From: Podarcis raffonei
Lineage: Eukaryota; Chordata; Lepidosauria; Squamata; Lacertidae
Direction of reading: 5' to 3'
DNA length: 64,000 bases
NCBI RefSeq assembly: GCF_027172205.1
Contig: NC_070603.1
Coordinates: 41,922,501 to 41,986,500, forward strand
Shown here: one piece after another, positions 18,265 through 28,809 of the stretch
Layout: each line of letters starts with the position of its first letter
How positions within the stretch are numbered: position 1 is the stretch's first letter
The notes under the pieces: generated by a model
The model's input: the letters and a program-made list of their open reading frames with translations, nothing else
Told to the model about the DNA's origin: nothing
The model's database searches: none
Program-made: the position numbers and the translations under genes

Positions 18265-18402
18265 AACAAGAAGTGTGCATGCACACGAAAGCTCATACCA
18301 AGAACTAACTTAGTTGGTCTTTAAGGTGCTACTGGAAGGAAAAAAAATTTTTGTTTTGACTATGGCAGACCAACAAGGCTACCTTTCTGTAACTGAAACA
18401 AA
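18265..18402 (+). repeat. Penelope-like repeat with hammerhead-like core
   Basis: Carries GAAG, then a perfect palindrome GTGTGCATGCACAC (18273-18286), then GAAAGC (18287-18292), then TTAGTTGGTCTTTAAGGTGC and GCAGACCAACAAGGCTACC. The CTGAAGAA-stem-GAAA layout of full-length lizard copies recalls a hammerhead ribozyme core with stem II; here the left edge is cut. The assignment to Penelope-like elements is inferred from this ribozyme association. Confidence 0.5.
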
Positions 18403-18551
18403 CAGCAGTGAAACATCACCCTAAAAATTGTATCAGCAGCAGTCCACTAAAAAAATACAACTGAAGATTTTGACTTAAAAGAGCCCCCCAGAATAGAGCA
18501 ATCTTCATGGCCCATTTAAAAGTCGGGGTCAGGGCCTATAAAGGGCTAGCC

Positions 18552-18687
18552 CAGACACAGGCAAACTTGGCCCTCCAGATGTTTTGAGACTACAATTCCC
18601 ATCATCCATGACCACTAGTCCTGTTAGCTAGGGATGATGGGAGCTGTAGTCCCAAAACATCTGGAGGGCCGAGTTTGCCTATGCCTG
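18552..18687. mobile_element. 136-bp palindromic hAT MITE, copy 1
   Basis: Near-perfect inverted repeat with ends CAGACACAGGCAAAC / GTTTGCCTATGCCTG and arms containing CCCTCCAGATGTTTTG. The perfect 8-bp duplication GGCTAGCC (18544-18551 and 18688-18695) marks it as hAT. It is the same family as 42475 and 55048. Confidence 0.88.
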
Positions 18688-18699
18688 GGCTAGCCTAAT

Positions 18700-19722
18700 A
18701 ATACAATCCCTTTTCAGCTCTGTTCCCTGCAACCTGTCCTAAAAAACCCAAAAAATTCACTTAGACATGTGTAGTTCCTAGGTGGCTTTGAATAAATTGT
18801 TAGCTTTCAGGCTTCATTTCCCATGCAGGATTTTTATTTTTATTTTAATAATTGTTAAAGGCAACTTTGCAGGGCTGATGACTAAGAAGAGTTGTATAGT
18901 ACAGGACATGCAAGAAACGGAATGGAAACACATAATAAATACATTTTCAGCACAGGTGAGGCTCCTAATAGCTCCAAGTTAAAAGCAGCTCATCCATTAG
19001 AAACAACTGAAATTGTGAAGGTTTTGACAGATCTGAAATTATTTATGAGCATCTACGAGTGGCATCCCAGAGAGTGATTCCAAGCAGGAGGCATGTTTAG
19101 AAAAGTCAGCACACATTTTATATTCTGTCGCTGAAGCCAATTCAGATTAATCATGCAAATAAGTGTATCCCTTCTGACAACATCTGTGGCTGGACTTAGG
19201 GCTGGGTTATATAATCAAATTTGGTATGAACCACCCAACTCAAAGTCTTGGGCGCCTAAATAATGCTGACTGATGTCTTGGAAGTCCATTCTTGCCAGTT
19301 GTGATGCCCAGGGCAACAGGCTGGTTGCAAAGGACACAGCACTTTGTTGGAGCTGGGGGAAAGAACTTATGAATCAGATGAAACACAATGCAATTGCTGC
19401 ATAAAGGATATGTAAGTTACCCATGTTGTCAGTATCAAATCACTGCTTTGAATGAGCAGAGCAACTTTTTTGAGGGAAGGAGTATGCAGGATGCACAAAG
19501 CTTTTGCATTTCTGTTACTTTTGCAAGCACGGAAGAGGAAATGTATATGTGCCCATTGTGTGTACTTATATTTCCAGATCAGGGATTGTGTGAGTATTCC
19601 AATCTAAAAGTGAATCAAACATTTTAAAGCAGGAGGATACACTAATCACAGGGGCAGCTTTGGGGCTGAGCCCGAACTATGTCTGTAGCTTGGTTTTTTT
19701 CTCCATTCATTAGTACCTTGCT
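18700..19722. other. Intergenic tract, nothing recognised
   Basis: AT-rich single-copy-looking DNA. No exon or named repeat is supported. Confidence 0.35.
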
Positions 19723-20036
19723 GATTAGCTCAGTTGGTTAGTGTGGTACTGATAATGCCAAGGTCGTTGCTTTGAACACTGTATGCCTTTGCATATTCCT
19801 GCATCGCAGGGGGTTGGGCTAGATGATTTATTTATTTATTGTTTTCATTTCTATGCCACTTTATGTTTTCAAGAAAAATCTCAAAGCAGTTTACAGCATA
19901 TTAAACATCAATAAAACAATCCAGAATCAAACATTTCTCAAGAAAGTCAAATATAAGGTATACAGTCAAAGCAACATAATTAACAGAAAACTAAAATATT
20001 ATCTGAAATATATCTTTAAAATATGATTCTATGATT
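19723..20036 (+). repeat. tRNA-Ile-type SINE interrupted by another repeat
   Basis: The head GATTAGCTCAGTTGGTTAGT followed by TACTGATAATGCCAAGGTCG resembles tRNA-Ile. The SINE body runs to GGGGGTTGGGCTAGATGAT (about 19830) and its terminal GATTCTATGATT reappears at about 20024. Between them (about 19832-20017) is a TTTATTTATTTATTG...AATAAAACAATCCAGAATC stretch, probably a LINE 3' end on the minus strand that inserted later. Confidence 0.55.
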
Positions 20037-20239
20037 TTTACTCCTTCGCTCAGAGCTACCACAAGTTCCTGAAGTAATTCCTGAAGAACATTGAAAGAAA
20101 ACCCTTCTGCTATTTTTCTCTTGGACATCCTGCAGGTGGCGCTGTGAAGCTTTCCCAAGGCATATCAAACTCAATGCAACTCAAAGGTTACCCTGATTCT
20201 GTTTGTGTCTTGCAGCAAAAGTCCTGTGTGGTATCCTCG

Positions 20240-20375
20240 GAAGTGACAGACTTTTTACGGCACAATCTTTCATGGACTCAAGCCCATCTGACAAAGTGGA
20301 CTCTGGGCCACAAAAACTTATGACATAATAAATCCGTTAGTCTTTAAGGTGTCACAAAACTTTTGTATTTTTCTT
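20240..20375 (+). repeat. Penelope-like repeat, decayed hammerhead-like core
   Basis: CTGACAA (20288-20294), a short GTGG/CCAC stem, then AAAAAC, then AATAAATCCGTTAGTCTTTA with AGGTGTCACAAAACTTTTG. The layout CTGANNA-stem-GAAAC matches a hammerhead core with substitutions. The TTAGTCTTTAAGGTG block is shared with 18265-18402. Confidence 0.45.
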
Positions 20376-20828
20376 TAATTCAGCTTAGAGCCTATAGACT
20401 TGACAAAGTGCTATTGTCAAAGTAAAAAAAAAGACAGATTCCTTTCAATACCAACATCCCACAAGGGATCTATAAGATGAAACAGATGTCCCCTGTACAT
20501 CATGGGTGGGCAGACATCAGGCTTTCAGGATCCATTTTATTTTTTACGAGAATCCTGAGGTCCACCAACTAGAGCCAGGTGCAAAACAGGAGCTCAGCCT
20601 GGCAGATGCATGTTGAGAAATGAGGACTGGGATGCCACTGAACAGATGCTTAGGCCAGCAATTTGAGACCAGTACCAGAACCAAGCTCTCAAGTCTTTTC
20701 ACACAATAATCCATGCCTGGTTTTCCCCACAAGCATTCTGTTTCAGCAATCTAATTGAGAGGTTGTTGCAATTGTTAGACAACTAGCCATCAGGAACTTT
20801 TGCAGATCTACCACAAATGACCCATATA

Positions 20829-21054
20829 CAGTGGTACCTCGGGTTAAGAACTTAATTCATTCCGGAGGTCCGTTCTTAACCTGAAACTGTTCTTAACCTG
20901 AGGTACCACTTTAGCTAATGGGGCCTCCCACTGCCGCTGTGCCGCTGCCGCACAATTTCTGTTCTCATCCTGAAGCAAAGTTCTTAACCCAAGGTACTAC
21001 TCCCAGGTTAGCGGAGTCTGTAACCTGAAGCGTCTGTAACCCGAGGTACCACTG
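20829..21054 (+). mobile_element. Tigger-like MITE (226 bp), copy 1
   Basis: Ends CAGTGGTACCTCGGGTTAAG and GTAACCCGAGGTACCACTG are inverted repeats flanked by TA. CAGTGGTACCTCGG-type ends and a TA target are those of Tigger/pogo transposons. It has internal subrepeats of GTTCTTAACCTGAAG and no coding capacity. Confidence 0.85.
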
Positions 21055-21056
21055 TA

Positions 21057-22321
21057 ACTACCACTAGATCCCAGTCTACCTTCCAGCTTCTACTTGTACT
21101 CCTGCTTTTACCACAATGCAGCAAGACAGCAATCGAATATCTGCTGTAATAAGCAAATTTGACTCCCATCATTGGGGTTCATTGTCATCTGTCCTGACAA
21201 TTCATGGCACATTGAGAAAGGCAAGTTGCATGGCTTGTTGCTAACTGCTTAACCTAGTCTCTTTCCCCCAATTTTGCAAGTTGTTTTAATAATAAAAACT
21301 TCACTGCACTCTAAGGCGGTAATGCGAACTCATCCTAAGTCTCTCCCATCATATCATATCTTCTACAGCACCATTTCACCATTTTGACTACAAGCTTGCC
21401 ACCTCCCTAATGGCTGCACTTTTTCAGCCTGGATTCTACTTATTCCTAGTGTGGATCCAAAAGGAGACTTATGTCTGGCCTACAGTACCAGTCTGCTTCC
21501 TGTTTCTACACCCCAGCTAACATGCATCCTCCAAGAAGACTGGTATAAGGAATTATCCCCCTCCCCAAAGCCAGCAAACAGCATAGCTCAGATGAAGCAA
21601 GGCAGGAAACACCTGGGTTATCCAAAGCTAGCAAGCCTTCTCCAGACACAGGATGCAATCCCCCAAACAGTGGGCTTCCTGCCTTCCCGTGGAAGTGGGA
21701 GAAGGAAGCCCAGTGTCTCAGAGGTCAGAGCAGAACGCTAATGAAAGGGAACAGCATAAACACACTCACGGGTAACTGGAAGACAGCGCAGAATATGATA
21801 GATCTGCCATTGCAAGAAAATGTCTTGTCTACACTTCTGCTTGCCCCATGTCTAGAAAGCATGGGTCTGAGCAGTTTTCCACTTGTCCTGTGCTTTCTAG
21901 GCATGCATCTGAGCATTTTTGCATTGGCCCTGCAGCTTCCTCCCGAAAACATGCTCTTTTCCACTGAATTGAAACAAACGGCAATCCACAGAGAGCGCAG
22001 TTGCTGTTTGGTCCAATTCAGCAGTAAAATGTGGGTTTTCCCAGGGGGAAATGGTGGGGCAAACAGAGGTGTGGATGAGCCCCAAATCCTGCCACTCTCT
22101 TAGGCACGTTTGGTGGGGAAGAGGGAGAGGGCTTACACAGTGTCTGCTCCCAAACTTTGCAGCTCCTTCTCTAGAGAGGTTACACTGACTCCCTCCTTGT
22201 TGTTCTTACACCGGCAGGCTTTTGTTGGACCTGACTGTTTTTGAGGAAAGGGCTTCTACTAGTGCTATGCTGTTTTTACTATCTCTTTTTTATTGTTTTA
22301 ATTCTATTATAGTAAAATTAC
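21057..22321. other. Intergenic tract, nothing recognised
   Basis: No exon is supported. A duplicated phrase near 21855-21905 (CTAGAAAGCATGGGTCTGAGC / CTAGGCATGCATCTGAGC) resembles the region near 15780-15830, perhaps an unnamed old repeat. Confidence 0.3.
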
Positions 22322-22440
22322 TGTGGCCCTCCAAATACAGCTGGACTCCAACTCAGCCCCAGCCAGCTTGGCAAAATGGCCAGGGATGATGGGAGTTGTG
22401 GTCAAACAACATCTGGAAGACCAAAGGTTAGCCTGTTTTA
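22322..22440. repeat. hAT-type MITE fragment
   Basis: Contains the GGCCCTCCAAATACAGCTGG ... GGGATGATGGGAGTTGTGGT ... CATCTGGAAGACC palindrome-like layout common to lizard hAT MITEs. No target duplication is seen. It appears to interrupt an older LINE tail. Confidence 0.5.
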
Positions 22441-22611
22441 ATGCTTTGGCTATTTTAATGTGTTTTAAATATTTCACTGTTAGCCTTCCGGAAAACACAT
22501 ATCTAGAGTGGGGTATAAATCTCAATAATAAATTATTACTTAAAAATAATAAAGAAGGCAATAAGCCATGGGGCAAAGTGCACAAAGCTGAGGACATAAC
22601 AGTTTAGTTAA

Positions 22612-23010
22612 CTGGTTTTAAATGTTTTATTGATTTTATCTTTATTTTTAATGATGGCTTGAGGGAGGCCTATTTGTTTTTAATCTCTTTGTATATTTTA
22701 GTTGTGATTAATATGCAGTGGTACCTCGGTTCTCGAACGTAATCCATTCTGGAAGTCTGTTAGAGTTCTGAAATGTTCGAAAACCAAAAACCGAAAGCTA
22801 TATGGAAAACTCAGAATGGAAGCCGCATTTCCTGTTCGACCTCCAAGGCACATTTGAAAGCATTTACTTCTGGGTTTTCAATGTCTGAGTTCCAAAACGT
22901 TCAATTATGGAGGCGTTTGAAAACCGAGGTACCACTGTATAACTAAATTTGTTCACCGCCTGGAGAATTTTTCCCCCTTTAAAACAAGTATGAAATAATG
23001 AATAAATCTA
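22612..23010 (+). repeat. CR1/L3-type LINE 3' tail, split by a MITE
   Basis: TTTTAAATGTTTTATTGATT ... GATTAATATG before the insertion, and TTCACCGCCTGGAGAATTTT ... AATAATGAATAAAT after it, form one CR1-like 3' UTR (compare the GTGAACCACCCTGAG tail at 23850). The MITE at 22716-22937 lies inside it. Confidence 0.6.
22716..22937 (+). mobile_element. Tigger-like MITE, diverged subfamily
   Basis: Ends CAGTGGTACCTCGGTTCTCG and AAACCGAGGTACCACTG. The inside (TTCGAAAACCAAAAACCGAA, then TTCCTGTTCGACCTCC) differs from the 20829 family. The 3' flank is TA and the 5' flank TG. It is inserted in a CR1 tail. Confidence 0.8.
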
Positions 23011-23036
23011 TAAAGACACTGAATTATCTTGAAATA

Positions 23037-23225
23037 TAGGAAGCTATGTTAGCCAAGTCGCATTTTGGGTTCTTCTAGCTCAGCGTTGTCTACACACTGT
23101 CTGGCAGCAGCACTTGGGAATTTCAGACAGCAGCTTTTCCAGGCTGTAGTTGGAGAAGTTGAGGGTTATATCTGGGACCTTCTGCACTGAAAACGTGTGC
23201 TCTACCACTAAGCCACAGCTCTTAT
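23037..23225 (-). repeat. tRNA-derived SINE
   Basis: On the minus strand: head AGAGCTGTGGCTTAGTGGTA then GAGCACACGTTTTCAGTGCA, and an end like GGAAGCTATGTTAGCC in complement. It is the same family as 5327. Confidence 0.65.
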
Positions 23226-23240
23226 GGCTACCTATCCTTG

Positions 23241-23262
23241 TTATATATATATATATATATAT
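23241..23262. repeat. (TA)n microsatellite
   Basis: About eleven TA units. Confidence 0.9.
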
Positions 23263-23379
23263 CCCTGTTGCACACTGGATATACTTTCTATTAGCATGAT
23301 GGCAGGTAAGTGGAATTCACCCTGTTTCCTGTAAACACAGGTGGAGCACAATGCATAGCCAGCCCAGGGCATTCTTCAC

Positions 23380-23918
23380 TCTCAGGTGAAGGACAAGATG
23401 GTGCCACCGACCCATTCCAAAAGCCAACTGGACTGGCAGCTGAATATTACTTCAATACAGGCAACAGGATAGTGTCCTTTACTGCACCTGAGGCTGGTTA
23501 CCTCAAGGACCGCCTCTTTCCATATGAACCTACCCGGACCCTGAGATCACCTTGTGAGGCCCTCGTGTGCCTCCTCCTTGAGATGTCCAGAGGGTGGCAA
23601 CACGAGAACGGACCTCCTCTGGCAGTGGTTACCCATCTGTGGAATGCTCTCCCCAGGGAAGTTTGCCTGGCACCTTCATTATACACCTTTAGGCGCCAGG
23701 CAAAACTGTTCCTCTTTAACCAGGCCTTTGGTTGATCTGATTTGCATCCTATGCCCTTTCAAAATGTGGCTCTTTTGGGGGGGGGTATTGGGTTGCTGTT
23801 TTCATTTTCATTATGCATTTTGTGGTTTTATATCTTGATTTTATTCTGTGAACCACCCTGAGACCCACCAGTATAGGGCAGTATATAAATAGTAGTAGTA
23901 GTAGTAGTAGTAGTAGTT
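23380..23918 (+). mobile_element. CR1/L3-type LINE 3' end
   Basis: The reverse-transcriptase C-terminal region is readable (YLKDRLFPYEPTRTLRS; LWNALPREV; FRRQAKLFLFNQAFG), followed by a 3' UTR ending GTGAACCACCCTGAGACCC and a short TAG-repeat tail (about 23888-23918), as CR1 elements end. It is severely 5'-truncated and inactive. The open frame 23310-23735 is this element and not a host gene. Confidence 0.8.
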
Positions 23919-24950
23919 ATGGGGGTGCAGATCAAGTGGCACACACAGCTCTCCAGCTCCTCCAACAGGGGGCCAAGAGGAAGAGGAGCTAGATAGGGAG
24001 GGGGACTACCACTGCTGCTCCCGAGCATCTGCCATCTGAGGCAGTCATCTCACACTGTCTCATGGTAGGGCTGGCCCTTAAAACATGCTATGAGGAGCCA
24101 GGAAGTCTCACAAACAGAGACCTGTTATCATTGCCATTTCAGACAATGGAGCTAGGGTGGAGGCAGCTTTGGAGTTCACATTGTATCTGTGATTGCTCTC
24201 TGCAGTTCAGGAGGACTTCCAGTCTCTTGGCAAGACTGTGGGTTTCTAAAAGACAAAGACACTGTCAGATTTGATCTATGCTTGCCAGGCAATCTGAGAA
24301 CAAAGTGGAGGGAATGGCAAGTGGGTGACCTTGGTGAGATGTTGGATGGTGCTTGATGGCTGCTGGCAATCATTGCAGAACATCTGTGCTGCACAGAGCC
24401 AGGCTGTGTTCTGCCTCAGAGAAGGAAGAGTCAATGCAATAAGGGCCAGGAAGCAAGGAGAATGGTGAGAAGACTCAGAAATTAAACCCAAAAGAGGTCC
24501 AGCAGTGAGAGCTGAGGGCCGCTCCCATCCACACACTGCATCTTTAAGTGTACACTTAAAACATCGGGGAATCTGTTGAAAGCCAGTGTGTAAATCTCTA
24601 AAATGAATGAATCAATGAATAAAGTGTACACCTAAACTTGTAAAATATGAATGTGACAAATTCATTCATCATCCAAGTACATGCATTGGAACTTTTTAAA
24701 CCGCTTGGTTTTAGAATAGTTTTAATACTTTGCTGCTTCCATTGCATCCTCATTGTGCTGTAAGGTAGAGCTCTTCTGGGTAGTGTGGGGCCTCTTACAC
24801 TTTGGCCCGAAGGTGGCAGAATTGACAGTAGCTAGCTGAGACTTGTTTGCAAAGCATTTTGAGGATGAAATTGCTTACATGCACTGGGATCTTGTTTCTG
24901 CTGTTAATAGCAGATGAACCTCTAGTGCTGTTGTGTTGGGTGAGTTTCAC

Positions 24951-25515
24951 TTGTTGTTTAGTCGTTCAGTCGTGTCCAAGTCTTCGTGACCCCATGGACC
25001 AAAGCACTCATGACCAGAGCACTCATGGTCAAACTCATGATGGTAACTTTGAGAACACTGTCCAAGCATCTCGTCCTCTGTCTTCCCCTTCTCCTTGTGC
25101 CCTCAATCTTTCCCAGCATCAGGGTCTTTTCCAGGGAGTCTTCTTTTCTCATGAGGTGGCCAAAGTATTGGAGCCTCAGCTTCAGGATCTGTCCTTCCAG
25201 TGAGCACTCAGGGCTGATTTCCTTAAGAATGGATCCGTTTGATCTTCTTGCAGTACATGGGACTCTCAAGAGTCTCCTCCAGCACCATAATTCAAAAGCA
25301 TCAATTCTTCGGTGATCAGCCTTCTTTATGGTTCCGCTCTCACTTCCATACATCACTACTGGGAAAACCATTGCTTTTACTTATACGGACCTTTGTTGGC
25401 AAGGTAATGTCTCTGCTTTTTAAGATGCTGTCTAGGTTTGTCATTGCTTTTCTCCCAAGAAGCAGGCATATTTTAATTTCGTGACTGCTGTCACCAGCAG
25501 TCTCAAAGATGTGGA
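24951..25515 (-). mobile_element. BovB LINE 3' end
   Basis: On the minus strand the translation contains MVFPVVMYGSES, RRIDAFELWCWRRLLRVP, ARRSNGSILKEISPE and LQYFGHLMRKEDSLEKTLML, the hallmark C-terminal end of BovB (RTE clade) reverse transcriptase, then the 3' tail at 24951. It is 5'-truncated. An internal triplication-like stretch (ACTCATGACCAGAGCACTCA) at about 25005-25040 is unusual. BovB supports a squamate origin. Confidence 0.9.
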
Positions 25516-25524
25516 GAAGTAAAG

Positions 25525-26215
25525 GATGTACACATGGTGCTTGGATCAGTCACTTGCACTCTGCACACTTGCCCCCCCCCAGCTGATAAAAACTAGCAGG
25601 GAGGGGGCAGGTGGCTCCTTGCGAGATGGAGTGGTCCCTGCTTGCTTGAAAGAGGTAGTGGTTAAACCACTCCTCAAGAAACCATTCCTGGATTTGGAAA
25701 ATCAAGGAACTACCAGCCAGCGGCCAATCTCCCCTTCTTGGGCAAGGTTCTTGAGTGGGTGGTCATGGACCAGATCCTTGTACTCTTGGGGGAAACTGAT
25801 TTCTAGAGCCATTTCAATCAGAATTTAGGCCCTGTTATGGCACAGAAATTACTTTAGTATGATGACCTCTTCCAGGATAAAAACAGGGGAAATGTGTCCC
25901 TGACGATTCTCCTTGACCTCTCAGTGGCTTTCAATACCATTGACCATGGTATCCTTCCAGAGTGGCTGTCCAAGTTGGGGTGGGTGGTACCATTTTGCAA
26001 TGGTTCTGGTCCTCCTTGGATGGCCATTTCCAGAGGGTGATGCTTGAGGAGTGCTCTTTGGCTTCATGGAGCATTCAACCTCAGGGTTCAATTTTATTTC
26101 CCATGCTGTTTAGCATCTACATGAAACTGCGGAATGAAGTTATCTGGAGTTTTGGAGTACATTGTCAACAAATATGCTAATGACACACAACTCTAATTCT
26201 CCTTTAAATCTGCAG
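25525..26215 (+). mobile_element. CR1-type LINE reverse-transcriptase fragment
   Basis: Decayed but readable blocks: VVKPLLKKPFLDLEN near 25656; a polymerase A motif remnant (LDLSVAFNTIDH-like, about 25914-25948); GGTILQWFWSSLDGHFQRV near 25986; and GSILFPMLFSIYMKLRNEV near 26090. It has many frame disruptions. It abuts BovB head-to-head at about 25515. Confidence 0.8.
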
Positions 26216-26261
26216 CTGTGGCAGTAAGATATGCTGGATCATTGTCTTGCCTCAGTGGACT

Positions 26262-26365
26262 GGATGAGAGCCATCTGAAACCCTGGAGAGCTGTTACTAT
26301 TCAATCAGTACAGTCAACAATACTGAGCAATGGTCTGACTCTGTATGAGGTAGCTTCCTGCACTG
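26262..26365 (+). repeat. 3' half of a tRNA-derived SINE
   Basis: AACCCTGGAGAGCTGTTACT, CAATACTGAGCAATGGTCTG and GTAGCTTCCTGCACTG match the end of the SINE family at 5327 and 12355. Confidence 0.65.
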
Positions 26366-26369
26366 TAAG

Positions 26370-28663
26370 GTAACTTCTTATAATCCACTGTGTCCCATTG
26401 GTGTAGTGGTGGTGGCCCTTGCCCTTTTTCTGATAGGAAATGCTCTTGGAGAGGAGAAGACCAAAAAAGGAGGAGTCAAGGAGGAACAGTAGCGGTGGGG
26501 AGTGAGCAAGGCCCCTATTTTAATCTGAGGAATGTTGGAGGGTATGTACACATGTAACTGAGGGGCAGAGTTAAGGACATTTGGGCACCGTGGTTCAAGA
26601 TTACCATACTTTCCATGTTTTTAATTTGAATTTTCCTAGCTTTTAGTGCTTACCTAGTGCATTTCCAGCACTAGGTTTTGTTAACCTCTCTAAAGCATGT
26701 CACTGTTAACGTCTAGATGTGCACAAACACCACAATGGAGCCTCCGATCAGGAATTCTCCCGTGCTGTTTCTGTGATGGACTCTGATCGGGGAATGCTCT
26801 GTTATACAAGAAGATTCTCCTTGCTTCAAAGCTCTCTGTAGTCCATTGATTTATGGCAGTAGAGTCAGCAAGGCCAGGCATATTCTGCTTTACAAGCGCT
26901 GGAACTGCTTCCCTGGTGTGGGTTTATGAGTGACTGACACATAAGAGAGGTTCCAGCAAATGAGGGGGAGGGAGGGGCTGCACTGGAAGCAGAAGTTAAA
27001 GTTTCACACAGTCAGTAAACAGAATTCCACCGTGAGACTGCAGACAAGCCCTTGGCTGGGCCCAAGCAGTGATGTCACAACAGGCAGAGGTCTGGCTGGC
27101 CTTCCACGTATCTAATTTTCCCATATATGGGCAGGGAGAACAATCGGACTCTGGCAAGCAAATCAATAGAACCAGATGGTGGGCTCCCAATTAGAGATTA
27201 GGCGCATTCCAATCCAGCACAAATAGACCATCAATCATACAGGAAGGAGGTATTTATAGTCCCTATCACATTCCTTAATTAATTCAAAATGGCCAGGGCA
27301 GAAAACACAATCACAAAGGGGCGATTTCATTCTGAACTCCTGCCTTTCTTCGGCAAAGCAGCATTCCTTGCTCAGAGGGAGAGGAATTGGGAAGCCACAA
27401 GACAGATGTTGGCTGCATCGCTCCGTGCTATTTGGGGGTAAAAAGAGAGCTGTGCAGCAGAGAAGCAGAGCGATTCTAGCTACATTAGCATGTTGGTTTG
27501 TTGGTTGGTCCAGAATGTGAGTCTGCATATATCCAAGCTTCCCAAATGGGATTAGGCAAAGCCTTGCCAGACTACTCCAATGTCTGGCCTTCAGTCGCCG
27601 AAAGATGTGTGAATGGGAAGTTGCATGGCATATCAAAGCAACAAGTGGAATTCAACATCGGGCTGATAGGGTCATTCCTTCAGCACAAGCCTTTCTGCTT
27701 GCCACATCAAACAATTTCCACTCACCTTGCATGCTGTTCTAGGCTTCCACCACCAGACTCTGTAGCCCCACCCACTAATGCACAAGACCAGCCTTTGCCA
27801 ACCTGGTGCCCTCCACATGTTGCTGGACTACAGCTTTCATTTGCCCCTGCCAGCACACCGAGGGGAGGTGCAGCGCAACTGCATCTAGCAGTCACTAGGC
27901 TGGCGAAGGGCCACCCCCATTTTTACCTGTGAAATCTGTTGGAGCTAATGGAGAACTGAATGGACACTTGCTGTGCTGTCCTGCAGCAATGGCAGCTTGG
28001 AGCACAGGGCCGCTGCTCAAGGGCCACCCAAGCATTGCCTTGACCAAGGGTGCACAGATCTAAAGCTGACCATCTGCGCAGGCAGCTTGCTGTCCCTAAA
28101 GCAGGAAAAAAATCCCTTCATCTTTCATGCAGAGAATTTCTCCTGACAGCCTCCAAAACTCTGTGATTAGTTGCAGACTCTTTGCAGAATTGTCCTGGAA
28201 TGAGAAAAGATCCTCTTCAAAGCTCGTGCTGCCCCCTTCCCCTTGCATAACCACCAGCACCCCTGCTTATTCTTTCCTTTCAGCATTTCTGGCCAAAATA
28301 AAAGAAAACGTTGACCTTCTGCTGTGAAGTCTCCTGTCTTAACAAGCTACTGCCACAAGCTGTTCCTACTGTTGGGTTTTGCAGAATAATGTATAACAGA
28401 AATATTTCCAGACGCCCAGCAACACCAGAACCATCAAGAGGGGAGGAGAAAGGAAGGGCGGTTTGATGATAAGCAGCTAAGGCCAAGGGATCCCAAGGAT
28501 ATTGCACTGAAGGCAAAGGTCAAAAGGTCAGGCAGGCAGGCTGTGGGCTTATCAAGAGTCAACCGCCAGAGATGGGTGGGTCATTGCTACTGACGGCTAG
28601 CCTTGGATGCAGACAATGTGGGTGCTATTCTTAGCTTTGACAAAAATGTCCAGGCTGGCCTTT
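26370..28663. other. Intergenic tract, nothing recognised
   Basis: No splice-bounded exon or named repeat. The frames at 27235-27636 and 27498-27932 overlap on opposite strands and resemble no family. Confidence 0.35.
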
Positions 28664-28671
28664 GTGTAATG

Positions 28672-28801
28672 CAGGGGTAGCAGTCAGTGTGGCACCCTCC
28701 TTTTGTTATTGGACACAACCCCTGCCAGTGTGGCCAATGATCAGAGATTATGGGAGTTGTAGTCCAGCTACATCCGTAGGGCTGTTCGTTGGTTACCCTT
28801 G
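28672..28801. mobile_element. hAT-type MITE
   Basis: Starts CAGGGGTAGCAG and ends GGTTACCCTTG. The flanking 8-mers GTGTAATG (28664-28671) and GTGTAACG (28802-28809) match at 7 of 8. The inside has TTATGGGAGTTGTAGTCCAG. Confidence 0.7.
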
Positions 28802-28809
28802 GTGTAACG

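Noticed and set aside
23310-23735. 141-codon plus-strand frame
   Set aside because: Its second half is the CR1-type LINE C-terminus (LWNALPREV and FRRQAKLFLF).
24958-25371. 137-codon minus-strand frame that looks like a real protein
   Set aside because: It is the C-terminal end of BovB reverse transcriptase and not a host gene.
27235-27932. Overlapping opposite-strand frames of 133 and 144 codons
   Set aside because: No codon-use or domain signal, and the overlap on opposite strands is typical of chance frames.
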